A stretch of 64,000 nucleotides of DNA from Novosphingobium pokkalii (GCF_014652855.1 NZ_BMZP01000011.1:1-64000); one strand, 5' to 3'; numbered from the stretch's first letter, positions 8,730 through 17,883 are shown. A program made the numbers and translations. The notes: generated by a model from the letters alone, not told the origin.

Positions 8730-11120
8730 ATGTCCTATCGCCACGTCGCGCTTCGCGGCGCCCGTCGTCCTGCCCTGCTGCTGGCCGGTGCCGCCCTGCT
8801 TGCCCTGCCTGCGCTGGCCCGTGCGGCCGAACCCGCGCCCGAGCCGGTCGCCGATCCCACGCTGACCGGCACGCTCGACCAGATCGTGGTGACCGCGCAG
8901 AAGCGCAAGACCGACCTGCAAAAGACGCCGATCGCGATTTCGGTGCTGAGCGGCGAAGCCCTGGCCGATCGCCACATCCAGTCGCTGGTCGATCTGCAAT
9001 CGGGCGGCGTGCCCAGCCTGCGCGTGGCGCCGTTCTATTCGCGCAATTCCGCGCTGATCATGAACATTCGCGGCATAGGCGTGCTGTCAGACAGCAACCA
9101 GCCCGCGCGCGACCAGGGCGTGGGCGTCTATGTCGACGGCGTCTACCTCGGCCGCGCCCAGGGCCTGGGCACCGCGCTTTATGACATCGAGAACATCGAA
9201 GTGCTCAAAGGCCCGCAGGGCACGCTGTTCGGCCGCAACACCGAAGGCGGCGCGATCAACATCGTCACCAAGAAGCCCAGCGGTGAATTCCACGCCAATG
9301 CCCTGCTCGGCGCCGGCAACTACGGCAGCTACAAGGGTGAGATCCATGTCGACCTGCCCAAGTGGGGCAACCTTGCCGCCAAGATCGACGGCGTGGTCTC
9401 GCACCGCGATGGCATGGTGAAAAACCCGCTGGCCGGGCAGACCGATTTCAACTTCTACACCAAGCGGGGCCTGCGCGGCGAAGTGCTGTGGACGCCCACC
9501 AGCAATTTCAGCGCCGACTATGCCTATGACACGTCCTATGACGCATCCAGCCCGCTCTATGCCCAGACGGTGTCGGCGGGTTCGCTCAAGCGTCCGGCCG
9601 CCTATCCACTCGAACCCAACCGCGTCGGCGTTGCCGCCGTTGGCGTGCCCCAGCAGCCCAGCGTGGGCAAGACCCACGGCCATCGCCTGCTGCTCGAATG
9701 GCACCTCGATCCGCATCTCCAGGTAAAGTCGATCGCTTCCTACCGCGAACTGACCCAGTCGCAGTATGACAACGGCTCGGCCACGACCAGCGCGATCAGC
9801 GCCACCGGCAATTTCACCGGCACCAAGTTTGCCCGCTACAGCCTGGCCCAGTTCCGCCAGAACCAGGCGAGCGAGGAACTGCAACTGCTGGGCGACTATG
9901 ACCGGCTCAAGTTCGTCGCCGGCGCGATGTGGTATCAGGAAAAGGTGCAGGACAACGCCCAGGCGTTCTATACCATGACCTTTGCCGATACCGCCGGCAG
10001 CACCACGATCATCCCCTATGTCAATTATGACGGCGTGACGATCGACCGCGCCAGCCATGTCACCACCACCAGCATCGGCGTGTTCGGCCAGGGCACCTAT
10101 ACCCCGGCGATGATGGACGACATCCTGCACCTCACCGTCGGCGCGCGCTTCACCCACGACAAGAAGGACGGCTCGCTGTTCACCGTCAACGGCGCCACCC
10201 CGTCGGTCAACGGCGTGACCGCGCCGCGCCTGCTCAATGCCAGTTGGTCGCGCGTCGATCCGATGGTCAACCTCGCGCTCGATGCCAGCCAGGACGTGCA
10301 TCTCTATGGCAAGTGGAGCACGGGCTACAAGTCGGGCGGCGCCAACTCGCGCTCGCTGACTTATGCGCCGTTCAATCCCGAAACCGTCTCGATGTTCGAA
10401 CTGGGCGCCAAGACCGAATTCTGGGGCAAGCGCGCGCGCTTGAACGTGGCCGCCTACACCGGCAGCTACAAGAACATCCAGCTCGATTTCAGCGCCAACT
10501 ACCTGCAATACGATGCGCAGGGCAACCTGCTCAACACCACCCGCACCACCACCGAAACCCACAACGCGCCGGGTACGGGCCGCCTCAAGGGGATCGAGGC
10601 GGACTTCACGGTGAAGCCGATTCCGCAGCTCACGCTCGGCGCCAGCTATGCCTATACCAGCGTGAAGATTCCCAACACGTCCAACCCCTTCCCGCAGGCC
10701 AACGGGGTGATCATCACCACCCCGATCCCGATCTACCAGGTCTATACGCCCGAGCATGCCGCCAGCGGCACGGTGGACGTGACTCTGCCGGTCGCCACCT
10801 CGGAACTGCGCCTGCACCTCGACGCGAACTATGACAGCGGGTTCTACGCCAACTATGTCGACCCAGGCTTCAACACCGCCACGGGCCAAGTCACCCTGGC
10901 CCAGCCCAAGGGCGATGCCAACGTGGTGTTCAACGGCCGCGTGAGCCTGGCCGATATCCATCTCGGCCAGTCCGGCGCGACCATGCAGGTCTCGGTCTGG
11001 GGCCGCAACCTGTTCAACGAACAGCACATGTTCTACAAGTCGGCCTCGGCGCTGGTCGGCACCTACGGCTTCTTCAACGAAGCGCGCACTTGGGGCGTGG
11101 AAGCGCAGGTGCGGTTCTGA
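8730..11120 (+). CDS. TonB-dependent outer-membrane receptor
   Basis: This is a 796-residue outer-membrane importer. The ATG at 8730 follows a GAGGGA ribosome site at 8713-8718 and gives a signal peptide cleaved near LARAAEPAP. A TonB-box-like stretch (LDQIVVTAQKRK) and the plug domain (about 45-160, with the VLKGPQGTLFGRNTEGGAINIVTKKP signature) follow. A 22-strand barrel ends in the aromatic C-terminus AEVRF-like (AQVRF), as needed for BAM insertion. Sphingomonads have many such receptors for siderophores, sugars or aromatic compounds, and no ligand can be assigned. Its stop overlaps the start of a secreted phosphatase gene, so the two form an operon. Confidence 0.93.
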   Translation: MSYRHVALRGARRPALLLAGAALLALPALARAAEPAPEPVADPTLTGTLDQIVVTAQKRKTDLQKTPIAISVLSGEALADRHIQSLVDLQSGGVPSLRVAPFYSRNSALIMNIRGIGVLSDSNQPARDQGVGVYVDGVYLGRAQGLGTALYDIENIEVLKGPQGTLFGRNTEGGAINIVTKKPSGEFHANALLGAGNYGSYKGEIHVDLPKWGNLAAKIDGVVSHRDGMVKNPLAGQTDFNFYTKRGLRGEVLWTPTSNFSADYAYDTSYDASSPLYAQTVSAGSLKRPAAYPLEPNRVGVAAVGVPQQPSVGKTHGHRLLLEWHLDPHLQVKSIASYRELTQSQYDNGSATTSAISATGNFTGTKFARYSLAQFRQNQASEELQLLGDYDRLKFVAGAMWYQEKVQDNAQAFYTMTFADTAGSTTIIPYVNYDGVTIDRASHVTTTSIGVFGQGTYTPAMMDDILHLTVGARFTHDKKDGSLFTVNGATPSVNGVTAPRLLNASWSRVDPMVNLALDASQDVHLYGKWSTGYKSGGANSRSLTYAPFNPETVSMFELGAKTEFWGKRARLNVAAYTGSYKNIQLDFSANYLQYDAQGNLLNTTRTTTETHNAPGTGRLKGIEADFTVKPIPQLTLGASYAYTSVKIPNTSNPFPQANGVIITTPIPIYQVYTPEHAASGTVDVTLPVATSELRLHLDANYDSGFYANYVDPGFNTATGQVTLAQPKGDANVVFNGRVSLADIHLGQSGATMQVSVWGRNLFNEQHMFYKSASALVGTYGFFNEARTWGVEAQVRF

Positions 11121-12199
11121 TGCGCGGGCAACGCGCCCTTTCGCTCGGTCTTGGGCTGGCCTTGGCGGCCAGCCCGTGCCTTGCCCCCACCGCCTTTGCC
11201 CGGGCGCAGCAAGCCATTGCCAGCCGGGTGGATGGACGCACCCTGGTGGCCGATTGGCAGGCCAGGGGGCCGGTCGACGTCTACCTCGCCACCCGGCCCG
11301 ATGGCCCGCTGGCGCAGGCGCGCCTGATCGCGCGGGGCGTGCGCAGTGGCCACGCCACGGTGCGCGCCGGCACCAGCCCTCGCCCCTACCTGCGCCTGCG
11401 CGATCGTGCCGATGGCACGGTCGTGACCGTGGCCGAACGCTGGCTGCCGCTGGCGCAGGGCTCCAACTTCCGCGATCTCGGCGGCTATCCGGCGGCCGAT
11501 GGCAAGACCGTGCGCTGGGGCCTGATCTATCGTGCGGGCGCCACCCCGTTGCTCACTCCGGCCGATGTCGCCCAGGTGCGCGGCTTGGGCCTCGCCACGA
11601 TGGTGGACTTGCGCTCCGACGAGGAACGCCGCCTGGCGCCCACGCGCCTGGCCGGGCAGGTGCATCAGGATGCCGTGCCCTATTCGATGATGGCTTTGTT
11701 CGCCGGGGCACAGGGCGGCAAGATGCCGAGCAACGGGGGCGCGCTCTACCGCCAGTTCCCCACGCTGCTGGCGCCGCAGGTCAGGCTGGTGTTCGACCGG
11801 CTCAAGGCCCAGGCCGGGCCGATCGAATACAACTGCTCGGCCGGGCAGGACCGCACCGGGTTCATGACTGCGCTGATCCTTGCCGCGCTCGGCACCCCGC
11901 GCGCGGTGATCCTGCGCGATTATGACCTGTCCACCGCGCTGCGCCGGCCCGAATGGGAAATGCCGAAAATCGATGCGGCCAAGGCCAGCGATCCGGTGGC
12001 GAAGATGTTTGCCGGATACCAGGCCAACCCGGCCATGGCCCGGCCGCAACCGCTGCATGATCCCGACGGCCGCCCGTTCCTGGCCAGCGCGATGGACGAA
12101 ATCGATGCCCGCTATGGCTCGGTCGAAGGCTATCTGGAGAAAGTGGCCGGTGTCACCGCCGCCGACATCGCCATGTTGCGCAAGGCCTATACCGAATAG
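11120..12199 (+). CDS. Secreted tyrosine phosphatase family protein
   Basis: This 359-residue protein has a signal peptide (about 1-28, cleaved near AFARA). A periplasmic phosphatase domain follows. SNFRDLGGYPAADG (115-128) and the CX5R loop NCSAGQDRTGF with Cys239 and Arg245 are the hallmarks of the bacterial IphP/PtpB-like tyrosine or inositol phosphatase group. The N-terminal 80 mature residues resemble a small beta-sandwich (RLIARGVRSGHATVRAG). The start overlaps the TonB-receptor stop by one base (TGATG), an unusually tight pairing. It overlaps the opposing permease gene tail by 13 bp. The substrate is unknown; a phosphorylated ligand taken up by the receptor is one possibility. Confidence 0.85.
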   Translation: MRGQRALSLGLGLALAASPCLAPTAFARAQQAIASRVDGRTLVADWQARGPVDVYLATRPDGPLAQARLIARGVRSGHATVRAGTSPRPYLRLRDRADGTVVTVAERWLPLAQGSNFRDLGGYPAADGKTVRWGLIYRAGATPLLTPADVAQVRGLGLATMVDLRSDEERRLAPTRLAGQVHQDAVPYSMMALFAGAQGGKMPSNGGALYRQFPTLLAPQVRLVFDRLKAQAGPIEYNCSAGQDRTGFMTALILAALGTPRAVILRDYDLSTALRRPEWEMPKIDAAKASDPVAKMFAGYQANPAMARPQPLHDPDGRPFLASAMDEIDARYGSVEGYLEKVAGVTAADIAMLRKAYTE

Positions 12200-13518
12200 G
12201 CCAGGTCGCTGGCCGGGGGCGGCGCATGGCGCGCGGCCCCCTGCCACCAGGCCAGGCCCAAGGCCAGCCAGCCGCAGCCGAGCAAGAGCGCCCAGGCGCC
12301 CATGCCGCTCAGGATCACGGCGATCACCGCCAGCCCGACCAGCGGCGAAACGACATGCAGCCACAGGTTGCGCCGGGCACTGCGCCGGAAGCGCACGAAC
12401 ACGCAGACGTGCAACAGGGCAAATCCGGTCAGCGCGCCGAAATTGACCAGCGTTGCCAGGAAATCCATCGCGTCGCGAAACGCCAGCGCCACCACCAGCG
12501 ACAGCGCGGTGGTGGCCAGCATCGCCACCCACGGCGTGTTGTGGCGCGCGTGCAACCGGGCGAACAGGGTGGGCACTTGTCCGTCGCGCCCCATGGCATA
12601 AAGCACGCGGGCCACGCCCACCTGCATCGGCAGGGCATTGGTAAAGCCCACGACCAGCGCAGTGAACCAGGCCAGCCCGGGCCTGGCCCAGGCACCCAGC
12701 ATCGCGCCCGCCAACTCGTAATGCGCGGCGTCCAGGCTGGCGAAGTGGCGGCCGACCATGGCATTGCCCAGCACCCAGGTGGACAGCCCAAAAAACACCG
12801 TGGCCAGCGCCAGCACGGCCAGGATCGCCCGCCCCAGCGTGCGCCCGCTGCGGTCGGCGGTGTCCTCGGCCAGGGTGGAGACCGCATCGAACCCCAGGAA
12901 GCTGAGCACACAGACCGAGGTGCCCGCCAGAACGCCCTGCCAGGGCAGCGGATCGGCCCAGACCGGCGCGGGCGAAAAGGCATGGACCGGCCCCAGGAAC
13001 AGCACACCTGCCGTCACCAGCACCATCATGACCGCAATCTGCGCGATCACGCTGACGGCGTTGAACGCGCTGGTCGAGCGGATGCCGAACCAGTTGACCG
13101 CCGTGGTAAAGCCCAGCAGCGCCACGATCCACACGGCGCGGTCCACCTCCGGCATCAACTGGCCCAGCGCCACGGCCATGATCACATAGACCAGCGAGGG
13201 GATCATCAGATAGTCGAGCAGGATCATCCACCCGCCCATGAACCCGGCAAACGGCCCGAGCGCCGCGCGGGCAAAGCCATAGAGCGATCCGGCGCTGCGC
13301 ACTTCGCGCACCATCACGGCATAGCTGGCCGCCGTGAACGCCATGCACAGCCCGCCCAGCAGATAGGACAGCGCGATCAGCCCGTGCGCCTTGCCCCAGA
13401 CCACGCCCAGCGTGTTGAGCGGCGCGGTCGGCGCGATCAGCGCGAGACCATAACCGACCAGATGCCAAAACCCCAACCGGCCTTGCAGGCCCGCACCTGC
13501 CCCGCCTGCCTCAGCCAC
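12187..13518 (-). CDS. APC-family amino acid/amine permease
   Basis: This is an inner-membrane transporter of about 443 residues with roughly 12 hydrophobic segments. The first TM region reads LVGYGLALIAPTAPLNTLGVV, and TM6-8 contain VSTLAEDTADRSGRTLGRAI, typical of amino-acid/polyamine/organocation carriers. I place the start at a GTG at 13518 because it overlaps the deacetylase stop by 8 bp and begins right before the conserved N-terminus. ATGs at 13539 and 13572 are in frame but lie further inside the upstream gene. Co-transcription with an acetylpolyamine deacetylase suggests uptake of a polyamine or its derivative, which is inference from context. Confidence 0.85.
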   Translation of the reverse strand: MAEAGGAGAGLQGRLGFWHLVGYGLALIAPTAPLNTLGVVWGKAHGLIALSYLLGGLCMAFTAASYAVMVREVRSAGSLYGFARAALGPFAGFMGGWMILLDYLMIPSLVYVIMAVALGQLMPEVDRAVWIVALLGFTTAVNWFGIRSTSAFNAVSVIAQIAVMMVLVTAGVLFLGPVHAFSPAPVWADPLPWQGVLAGTSVCVLSFLGFDAVSTLAEDTADRSGRTLGRAILAVLALATVFFGLSTWVLGNAMVGRHFASLDAAHYELAGAMLGAWARPGLAWFTALVVGFTNALPMQVGVARVLYAMGRDGQVPTLFARLHARHNTPWVAMLATTALSLVVALAFRDAMDFLATLVNFGALTGFALLHVCVFVRFRRSARRNLWLHVVSPLVGLAVIAVILSGMGAWALLLGCGWLALGLAWWQGAARHAPPPASDLAYSV

Positions 13519-14542
13519 GGGCAAAGCCTTCCAGCACATTGCCGACATTGGTGCCGATGTCGCCCACGGCATAGCCGCCTTCCATCACGAACAGCGTGGG
13601 CAGGCCCAGTGCCGCCACCCGCGCGCCGATCCGCGTGAAATCGGGGCTGTCGAGCCGGAAATGGCTGATCGGATCGCCGGCAAAGGTATCCACCCCCAGC
13701 GAGACCACCAGCGCCTGCGCGCCATGGGCCGCAATCGCCGCGCAGGCGGTATCGAGCGCCGCGCCATAGGCATCGGCCCCCGTGCCCCAGGGCAGCGGCA
13801 GGTTGAGATTGCAACCCACGCCCGCGCCGCTGCCGGTCTCGTCGGCAAAGCCGGCGAAGAACGGGTATTCCACCGCCGGATCGCCATGGATCGAGGCAAA
13901 GAACACGTCCGCGCGGTCATAGAAGATCGCCTGCGTGCCGTTGCCGTGGTGATAGTCCACGTCGAGCACCGCCACCCGCGCCACTCCCGCGTCGCGCATC
14001 GCCTGCACGGCAATCGCGGCGTTGTTGAGGTAGCAGAAGCCCCCCATTGCGCGCGGCCCGGCATGGTGGCCGGGCGGGCGGCACAGGGCAAAGGCAGCGC
14101 GCTCCCCGCCCAACACCGCCGCCGCCCCGGTCAGCGCGCAATCGGCGCTGGCCTGCACGGCCTGCCATGTGCCGGCGGTGATCGGCACGGCGGCATCGAT
14201 GCTGTAGAACCCCAGTTTGCCGTCGATATGGTCCGGCGCCCGGTCGGCCCGCAGATCGCGCGCCGGCCAGGCATAGGGCAGCGCATCGCCGGTTTCGCCC
14301 AGCGCGGTCCATTCGTCCCAGGCACTGGCCAGGAAATCCAGGTAGTCCCCCGCGTGCACCCGCTCCAGCGGCGCACGGCCATGGGCCTTGGGCGCCACCA
14401 CCGCCCCCAGGCCACGCGCGGTGACGCTGGCCAGAACCTGCTCCACCCGCGCCGGCATCTCGAAGCAGGGCACGATCCGCCCGCGATAGAATTCGCCCGC
14501 GCCGTGATGCAGCCGGTGCGCATCGCTGTGGATCGTCAACAT
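13511..14542 (-). CDS. Acetylpolyamine amidohydrolase (histone-deacetylase family)
   Basis: This 343-residue zinc hydrolase probably removes acetyl groups from N-acetyl-putrescine, -spermidine or -cadaverine. The key motifs are intact: RPPGHHAGPRAMGGFCYLNN with the His159/His160 pair, DVDYHHGNGTQ supplying zinc ligands (Asp196, His198), and GVDTFAGDP supplying the third Asp. The insert GDPAVEYPFFAG is typical of bacterial acetylpolyamine amidohydrolases rather than acetoin-utilisation AcuC. It is the first gene of a two-gene operon with the APC permease. With SpdH, SpuC-like, GabT and GabD elsewhere in the window, it fits polyamine catabolism. Confidence 0.88.
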   Translation of the reverse strand: MLTIHSDAHRLHHGAGEFYRGRIVPCFEMPARVEQVLASVTARGLGAVVAPKAHGRAPLERVHAGDYLDFLASAWDEWTALGETGDALPYAWPARDLRADRAPDHIDGKLGFYSIDAAVPITAGTWQAVQASADCALTGAAAVLGGERAAFALCRPPGHHAGPRAMGGFCYLNNAAIAVQAMRDAGVARVAVLDVDYHHGNGTQAIFYDRADVFFASIHGDPAVEYPFFAGFADETGSGAGVGCNLNLPLPWGTGADAYGAALDTACAAIAAHGAQALVVSLGVDTFAGDPISHFRLDSPDFTRIGARVAALGLPTLFVMEGGYAVGDIGTNVGNVLEGFARG

Positions 14543-14717
14543 GGTGCCCCCGCCATCCCTGTATCACACCCCTGTGATCGCAGCATCATGCCTGTTTTGC
14601 CCGGCATGGCAAGCCGGTTGCGGGGGCAAAGTCGCACCACCGGCTGGGCCGGTTAGAACCGCTGCGCGGAACACATCAATTTTTTCCGGTTTCGACTCTT
14701 TTAAACACTCTGCCGCC

Positions 14718-15707
14718 ATGGATGGCGCGATGTTGCCCGCGCTTGTCCACCGCCCATCGCGCTCGCGCGCCCTGTTTGCTCCGCTCGTGCGGCCCGCGCG
14801 GCAGGAAGCCGTACCGCTCGTTGCTGTCGCGGTCTTCGCGCTGGTGGTCCTCATCGGCACCACGGCCGGCGATTTCACGTTCGCGCATCGTGAATTCGAT
14901 CCGATCATCCTGCTGCTGCTGGCGGTGTGGGGCTGCGCCCAAGCGTGCTCGCGCCTATCCGTACGGCAAGGCCTGGTCGATCTGTGCAAGCTGGTGCCGG
15001 TGTTCCTGGCGACGGCCCTGTTCGCCCCGCTGGCCAGCGCGGTCCTGGCGCGGATCAGTGCGCCGCTGGCCGATGCCAGCCTGGCCGCGCTCGATCGGCA
15101 GATGTTCCCGGCCTTTTCCTGGCCGGATACCATCGCCGCCCTCGCCGCGCATCCGGCGCTGCTGCATGCCCTGTCCTACACCTATTTCTCCCTTGGCGGG
15201 CAGGCCATCGCCCTGTTGCTGGTCCTCGCCTTGACCGGGCAGGCACGCCAGGGCTGGGCCTTTCTGACGGCGTGGTGCGGCACCTTGCTGGTCACGATCG
15301 CGCTGTTCCCGTTGATGCCGGCCGTGGGCAGCTATGCCTATCATGCGATAAGCCACGCCGCGATGCCCGATGTGCTGTCCTTGTCGGCTTGGAACTATCC
15401 CCACGTGCTGGGGCAATTGCGCGACGGATCGATGACGGTGCTCGACGGCCAGGCGCTGGAAGGCCTCGTCACGATGCCCAGCTTCCATGCGGCGGCAGCC
15501 GTGCTGCTGGGCTGGGGCTATGCCCGCATCCCGCGCCTGCGCTGGCCAATGATCGCGTGGAACACCGTGATGTGGCTCTCTGCCGTTCCCATTGGCGGCC
15601 ATTACCTGGTCGACGTGCTGGCGGGAACCGCCCTGGCCGCCGCCGCGATCGCGCTGGTCGAGCGGTTCTTCCCGCCCAGCCCTGTGCCTGCCGGCGTCAT
15701 CGCCTGA
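14718..15707 (+). CDS. PAP2-superfamily membrane phosphatase/transferase (Aur1/Ipt1-like)
   Basis: This integral membrane protein of 329 residues has about seven hydrophobic segments. The ATG at 14718 is chosen since the sequence upstream does not look coding. PAP2 catalytic motifs are seen as MPSFHAAAA and GGHYLVDVLAG. The usual Arg of the third motif (SR-x5-H-x3-D) is Ala (SAVPIGGHYLVD), and no KX6RP motif is evident. That pattern is shared by the PAP2_3 group, which includes inositolphosphoceramide-type transferases. A role in sphingolipid or phospholipid headgroup turnover is possible in a sphingolipid-making genus. It converges with, and overlaps by 11 bp, the LysR gene. Confidence 0.75.
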   Translation: MDGAMLPALVHRPSRSRALFAPLVRPARQEAVPLVAVAVFALVVLIGTTAGDFTFAHREFDPIILLLLAVWGCAQACSRLSVRQGLVDLCKLVPVFLATALFAPLASAVLARISAPLADASLAALDRQMFPAFSWPDTIAALAAHPALLHALSYTYFSLGGQAIALLLVLALTGQARQGWAFLTAWCGTLLVTIALFPLMPAVGSYAYHAISHAAMPDVLSLSAWNYPHVLGQLRDGSMTVLDGQALEGLVTMPSFHAAAAVLLGWGYARIPRLRWPMIAWNTVMWLSAVPIGGHYLVDVLAGTALAAAAIALVERFFPPSPVPAGVIA

Positions 15708-16599
15708 GCAGCCGCCAGATCAGCGCATGGCGCACGTGGGCCACGCGCGGCTGGCGCAAGGCTGCGGGGGCCCACAGCAAGTGATAGCTCAAGTGGTTCT
15801 GGTCGGGCGCCGTGCCGGGGATTTCCTCCAGTTCGCCGGCAGCCAGGTGATCGCGGCACAGGTATTCGGGCAGCACGGTCCAGCCGTGCCCGTCGATCAG
15901 CAGGCCGCGCAGGCTGCGCACGTCCAGCCCGACCATGGCCGGCGGGGTCAGTTCGGGATTGAGCCCGTTGTGCCGCAGCCAGGTGTCGATCAGTGGATAA
16001 TCGAGCCCATAGGACAGCAGCGGGAGGCCGGCGAGGAACGTGGCAAGGTCGGTGCCGGCGGCCAGGCCCGCGCGCAGCCGCGCGACCAGCGCCGGAGCGG
16101 CGACCGCGCGGGTGGTCTCGTCGCGCAAGTGCTCCCCGCGCAGGCGGCGGTCGGTGACGGGAAAGCCCGAGACGCCAAGGTCCGCCTCGCCATGGATCAG
16201 CATGCGCTCGATCTCGCTGCGGGTGCCCACGTGCAGCCGCACGCGGATGCCGCTTTCCAGGATCGTGCCGAGTTGCGGCGCCACCACTTCCGACAGGAAA
16301 TCGGGATGGCCCACGATCTGGATCGATCCGGCCAGATGCGCCGATCGCGCCCGCGCCTGGGCCAGCGCCGCTTCGGCCTGGTCCAGCCGGTCGCCAATGT
16401 CCGAGGCGAGTTCATCGGCGGTGCCGGTGGGCACCACGCCGCGCCCGTGCCGCTCGAACAGGGGGCGGCCGATGGTCTCTTCCAGGCTGGCGATCTGCTG
16501 CGAAATGGCCGGCTGGGTCAGCCCCAGGTTGCGCGCCGCCGTGGTGAACGATCGCTGGCGATAGACTTCGACAAAGGCGCGCAGGCGGTTGAGCGACAT
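15697..16599 (-). CDS. LysR-family transcriptional regulator
   Basis: This regulator has 300 residues with a standard N-terminal winged HTH (MSLNRLRAFVEVYRQRSFTT, then LGLTQPAISQQIASLE) and a periplasmic-binding-like effector domain (about 90-290). The ATG at 16599 is chosen over upstream in-frame ATGs because it begins exactly at the conserved N-terminus. It is divergent from the Ohr-type gene at 16724. A perfect palindrome 9 bp upstream of its start (16608-16623) is a candidate binding site. It probably controls the peroxidase/PfpI/efflux genes and itself. The inducer is unknown. Confidence 0.9.
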   Translation of the reverse strand: MSLNRLRAFVEVYRQRSFTTAARNLGLTQPAISQQIASLEETIGRPLFERHGRGVVPTGTADELASDIGDRLDQAEAALAQARARSAHLAGSIQIVGHPDFLSEVVAPQLGTILESGIRVRLHVGTRSEIERMLIHGEADLGVSGFPVTDRRLRGEHLRDETTRAVAAPALVARLRAGLAAGTDLATFLAGLPLLSYGLDYPLIDTWLRHNGLNPELTPPAMVGLDVRSLRGLLIDGHGWTVLPEYLCRDHLAAGELEEIPGTAPDQNHLSYHLLWAPAALRQPRVAHVRHALIWRLLRR

Positions 16600-16607
16600 G
16601 GTCCATC

Positions 16608-16623
16608 CATAAATCTTTTTATG
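16608..16623. promoter_or_regulatory. Candidate LysR operator (CATAAA-N4-TTTATG)
   Basis: A perfect inverted repeat CATAAA TCTT TTTATG contains the T-N11-A spacing of LysR-type sites and is strikingly AT-rich for this genome. It begins 9 bp upstream of the lysR start and 101 bp from the ohr-like start, suiting autorepression plus activation of the divergent gene. Assignment is from pattern and position only. Confidence 0.55.
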
Positions 16624-16723
16624 ATTGTTGGCCACAGCGCTTGTTGGCGGCGCGGCAGCCTTGCGCCTAGATGCCCTCTGGCCACGGCGAATGCCCCCGG
16701 CCCGCCCCATCAGGAACCCGCCC

Positions 16724-17146
16724 ATGCTCACCGATTGTCTCTATCAGGCCAGTGCCACGGCCCGTGGCGGACGCGAAGGCCAGGCCGCCACCAGCGATGG
16801 CTCGCTGCATGCCTGGCTTGATCTGCCGGCCGAACTGGGCGGGCGTGGCCATGGCAACAACCCGGAACAACTGTTTGCCGCCGGCTATGCCGCATGCTTT
16901 CTCAGCACGCTGAAAACCCTCAAGAACCAGGGCAGTGTCGCGGTTCCGGCCAATGCCACGGTCACCGCCACGGTCGGCCTTGGCCCGCGCGCCGATGGCG
17001 GCTTCGGGCTGGCCATCACGCTGCACGTGGCGCTGCCCGGCGTGGATCAAAATCGCGCCCGCGCGTTGATGGAGGCCGCCCACGGCGCCTGTCCGTATAG
17101 CCGGGCGATCGCGGGCAATGTTCCTGTCCATCTTTCGCTGGCATGA
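16724..17146 (+). CDS. Ohr/OsmC-family organic hydroperoxide reductase
   Basis: This 140-residue thiol peroxidase presumably reduces organic peroxides in the cytoplasm. Both active cysteines of the Ohr subgroup are present: Cys58 in GYAACFLSTL and Cys123 in GACPYSRAI. The N-terminal TARGGREGQAATSDG strand is also typical. The ATG at 16724 gives the usual family length. Ohr genes are normally controlled by a MarR-type OhrR; here a divergent LysR regulator takes that position, so the inducing signal may differ. The neighbours encode a PfpI-type protein and an aromatic-compound efflux system, consistent with a toxic-organic stress response. Confidence 0.9.
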   Translation: MLTDCLYQASATARGGREGQAATSDGSLHAWLDLPAELGGRGHGNNPEQLFAAGYAACFLSTLKTLKNQGSVAVPANATVTATVGLGPRADGGFGLAITLHVALPGVDQNRARALMEAAHGACPYSRAIAGNVPVHLSLA

Positions 17147-17181
17147 TCGGCGCGATCGGCCAGTCTCTGCGGAGATAACCC

Positions 17182-17865
17182 ATGAAGATTCTTATGGTTC
17201 TCACCTCGCACAACGAATTGGGCGATACCGGTCACAAGACCGGCTTCTGGCTCGAGGAATTTGCCGCGCCCTATTACGTCTTTGTCGATGCCGGCGCGCA
17301 AGTCGTCCTCGCGTCCCCCGCCGGTGGCCAGCCGCCGCTCGATCCGCGCAGCGATGAACCCGATGCGCAAACCGACGCGACGCGCCGGTTCCGCGCCGAT
17401 CCCGCCGCGCAGGATGCGCTCGCCCACACCATTCCGCTCGACCAGGTCGACCAGGCCGGCTTCGACGCCGTGTTCTATCCCGGCGGCCACGGCCCGCTGT
17501 GGGATCTGGCGGAAAGCCCGGTTTCGATCGCCCTGCTCGAATCCTTCGATCGCGCCGGCAAGCCGCTCGGCCTGGTCTGCCACGCGCCGGGCGTGTTGCG
17601 CCACGTCAAGCGCGCCGATGGCCGCCCGATCGTGGCCGGCCGCCCCGTCACCGGCTTTTCCAACAGCGAGGAAGCCGCCGTCGGCCTCACCGACGTGGTG
17701 CCTTTCCTGATCGAGGACGAGTTCAAGGCCCAGGGCGGCGATTATCGCAAGGGGCCGGATTGGGGCGTGTTCACGCTGGAAGACGACAACCTCGTCACCG
17801 GCCAGAATCCCGCCAGCTCCGAAGCGGTGGCGCGCATCCTGCTGCGCCATCTGGAAGCGGCCTGA
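17182..17865 (+). CDS. DJ-1/PfpI-family protein (class I glutamine amidotransferase-like)
   Basis: This 227-residue protein belongs to the Hsp31-like branch of the DJ-1 superfamily, proposed glyoxalase III/deglycase or chaperone enzymes. The nucleophile elbow has Cys133 (LGLVCHAPGVL), with FYPGGHGPLWDLA ahead of it and a C-terminal VTGQNPASSEAVA motif, all typical for this family. No signal peptide is present, so it is cytoplasmic. It follows the Ohr-like gene by 35 bp and precedes the FUSC transporter by 18 bp. It is very likely co-transcribed and part of a reactive-electrophile defence. Confidence 0.87.
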   Translation: MKILMVLTSHNELGDTGHKTGFWLEEFAAPYYVFVDAGAQVVLASPAGGQPPLDPRSDEPDAQTDATRRFRADPAAQDALAHTIPLDQVDQAGFDAVFYPGGHGPLWDLAESPVSIALLESFDRAGKPLGLVCHAPGVLRHVKRADGRPIVAGRPVTGFSNSEEAAVGLTDVVPFLIEDEFKAQGGDYRKGPDWGVFTLEDDNLVTGQNPASSEAVARILLRHLEAA

Positions 17866-17883
17866 GCGCAGGCGGCCCGACCG

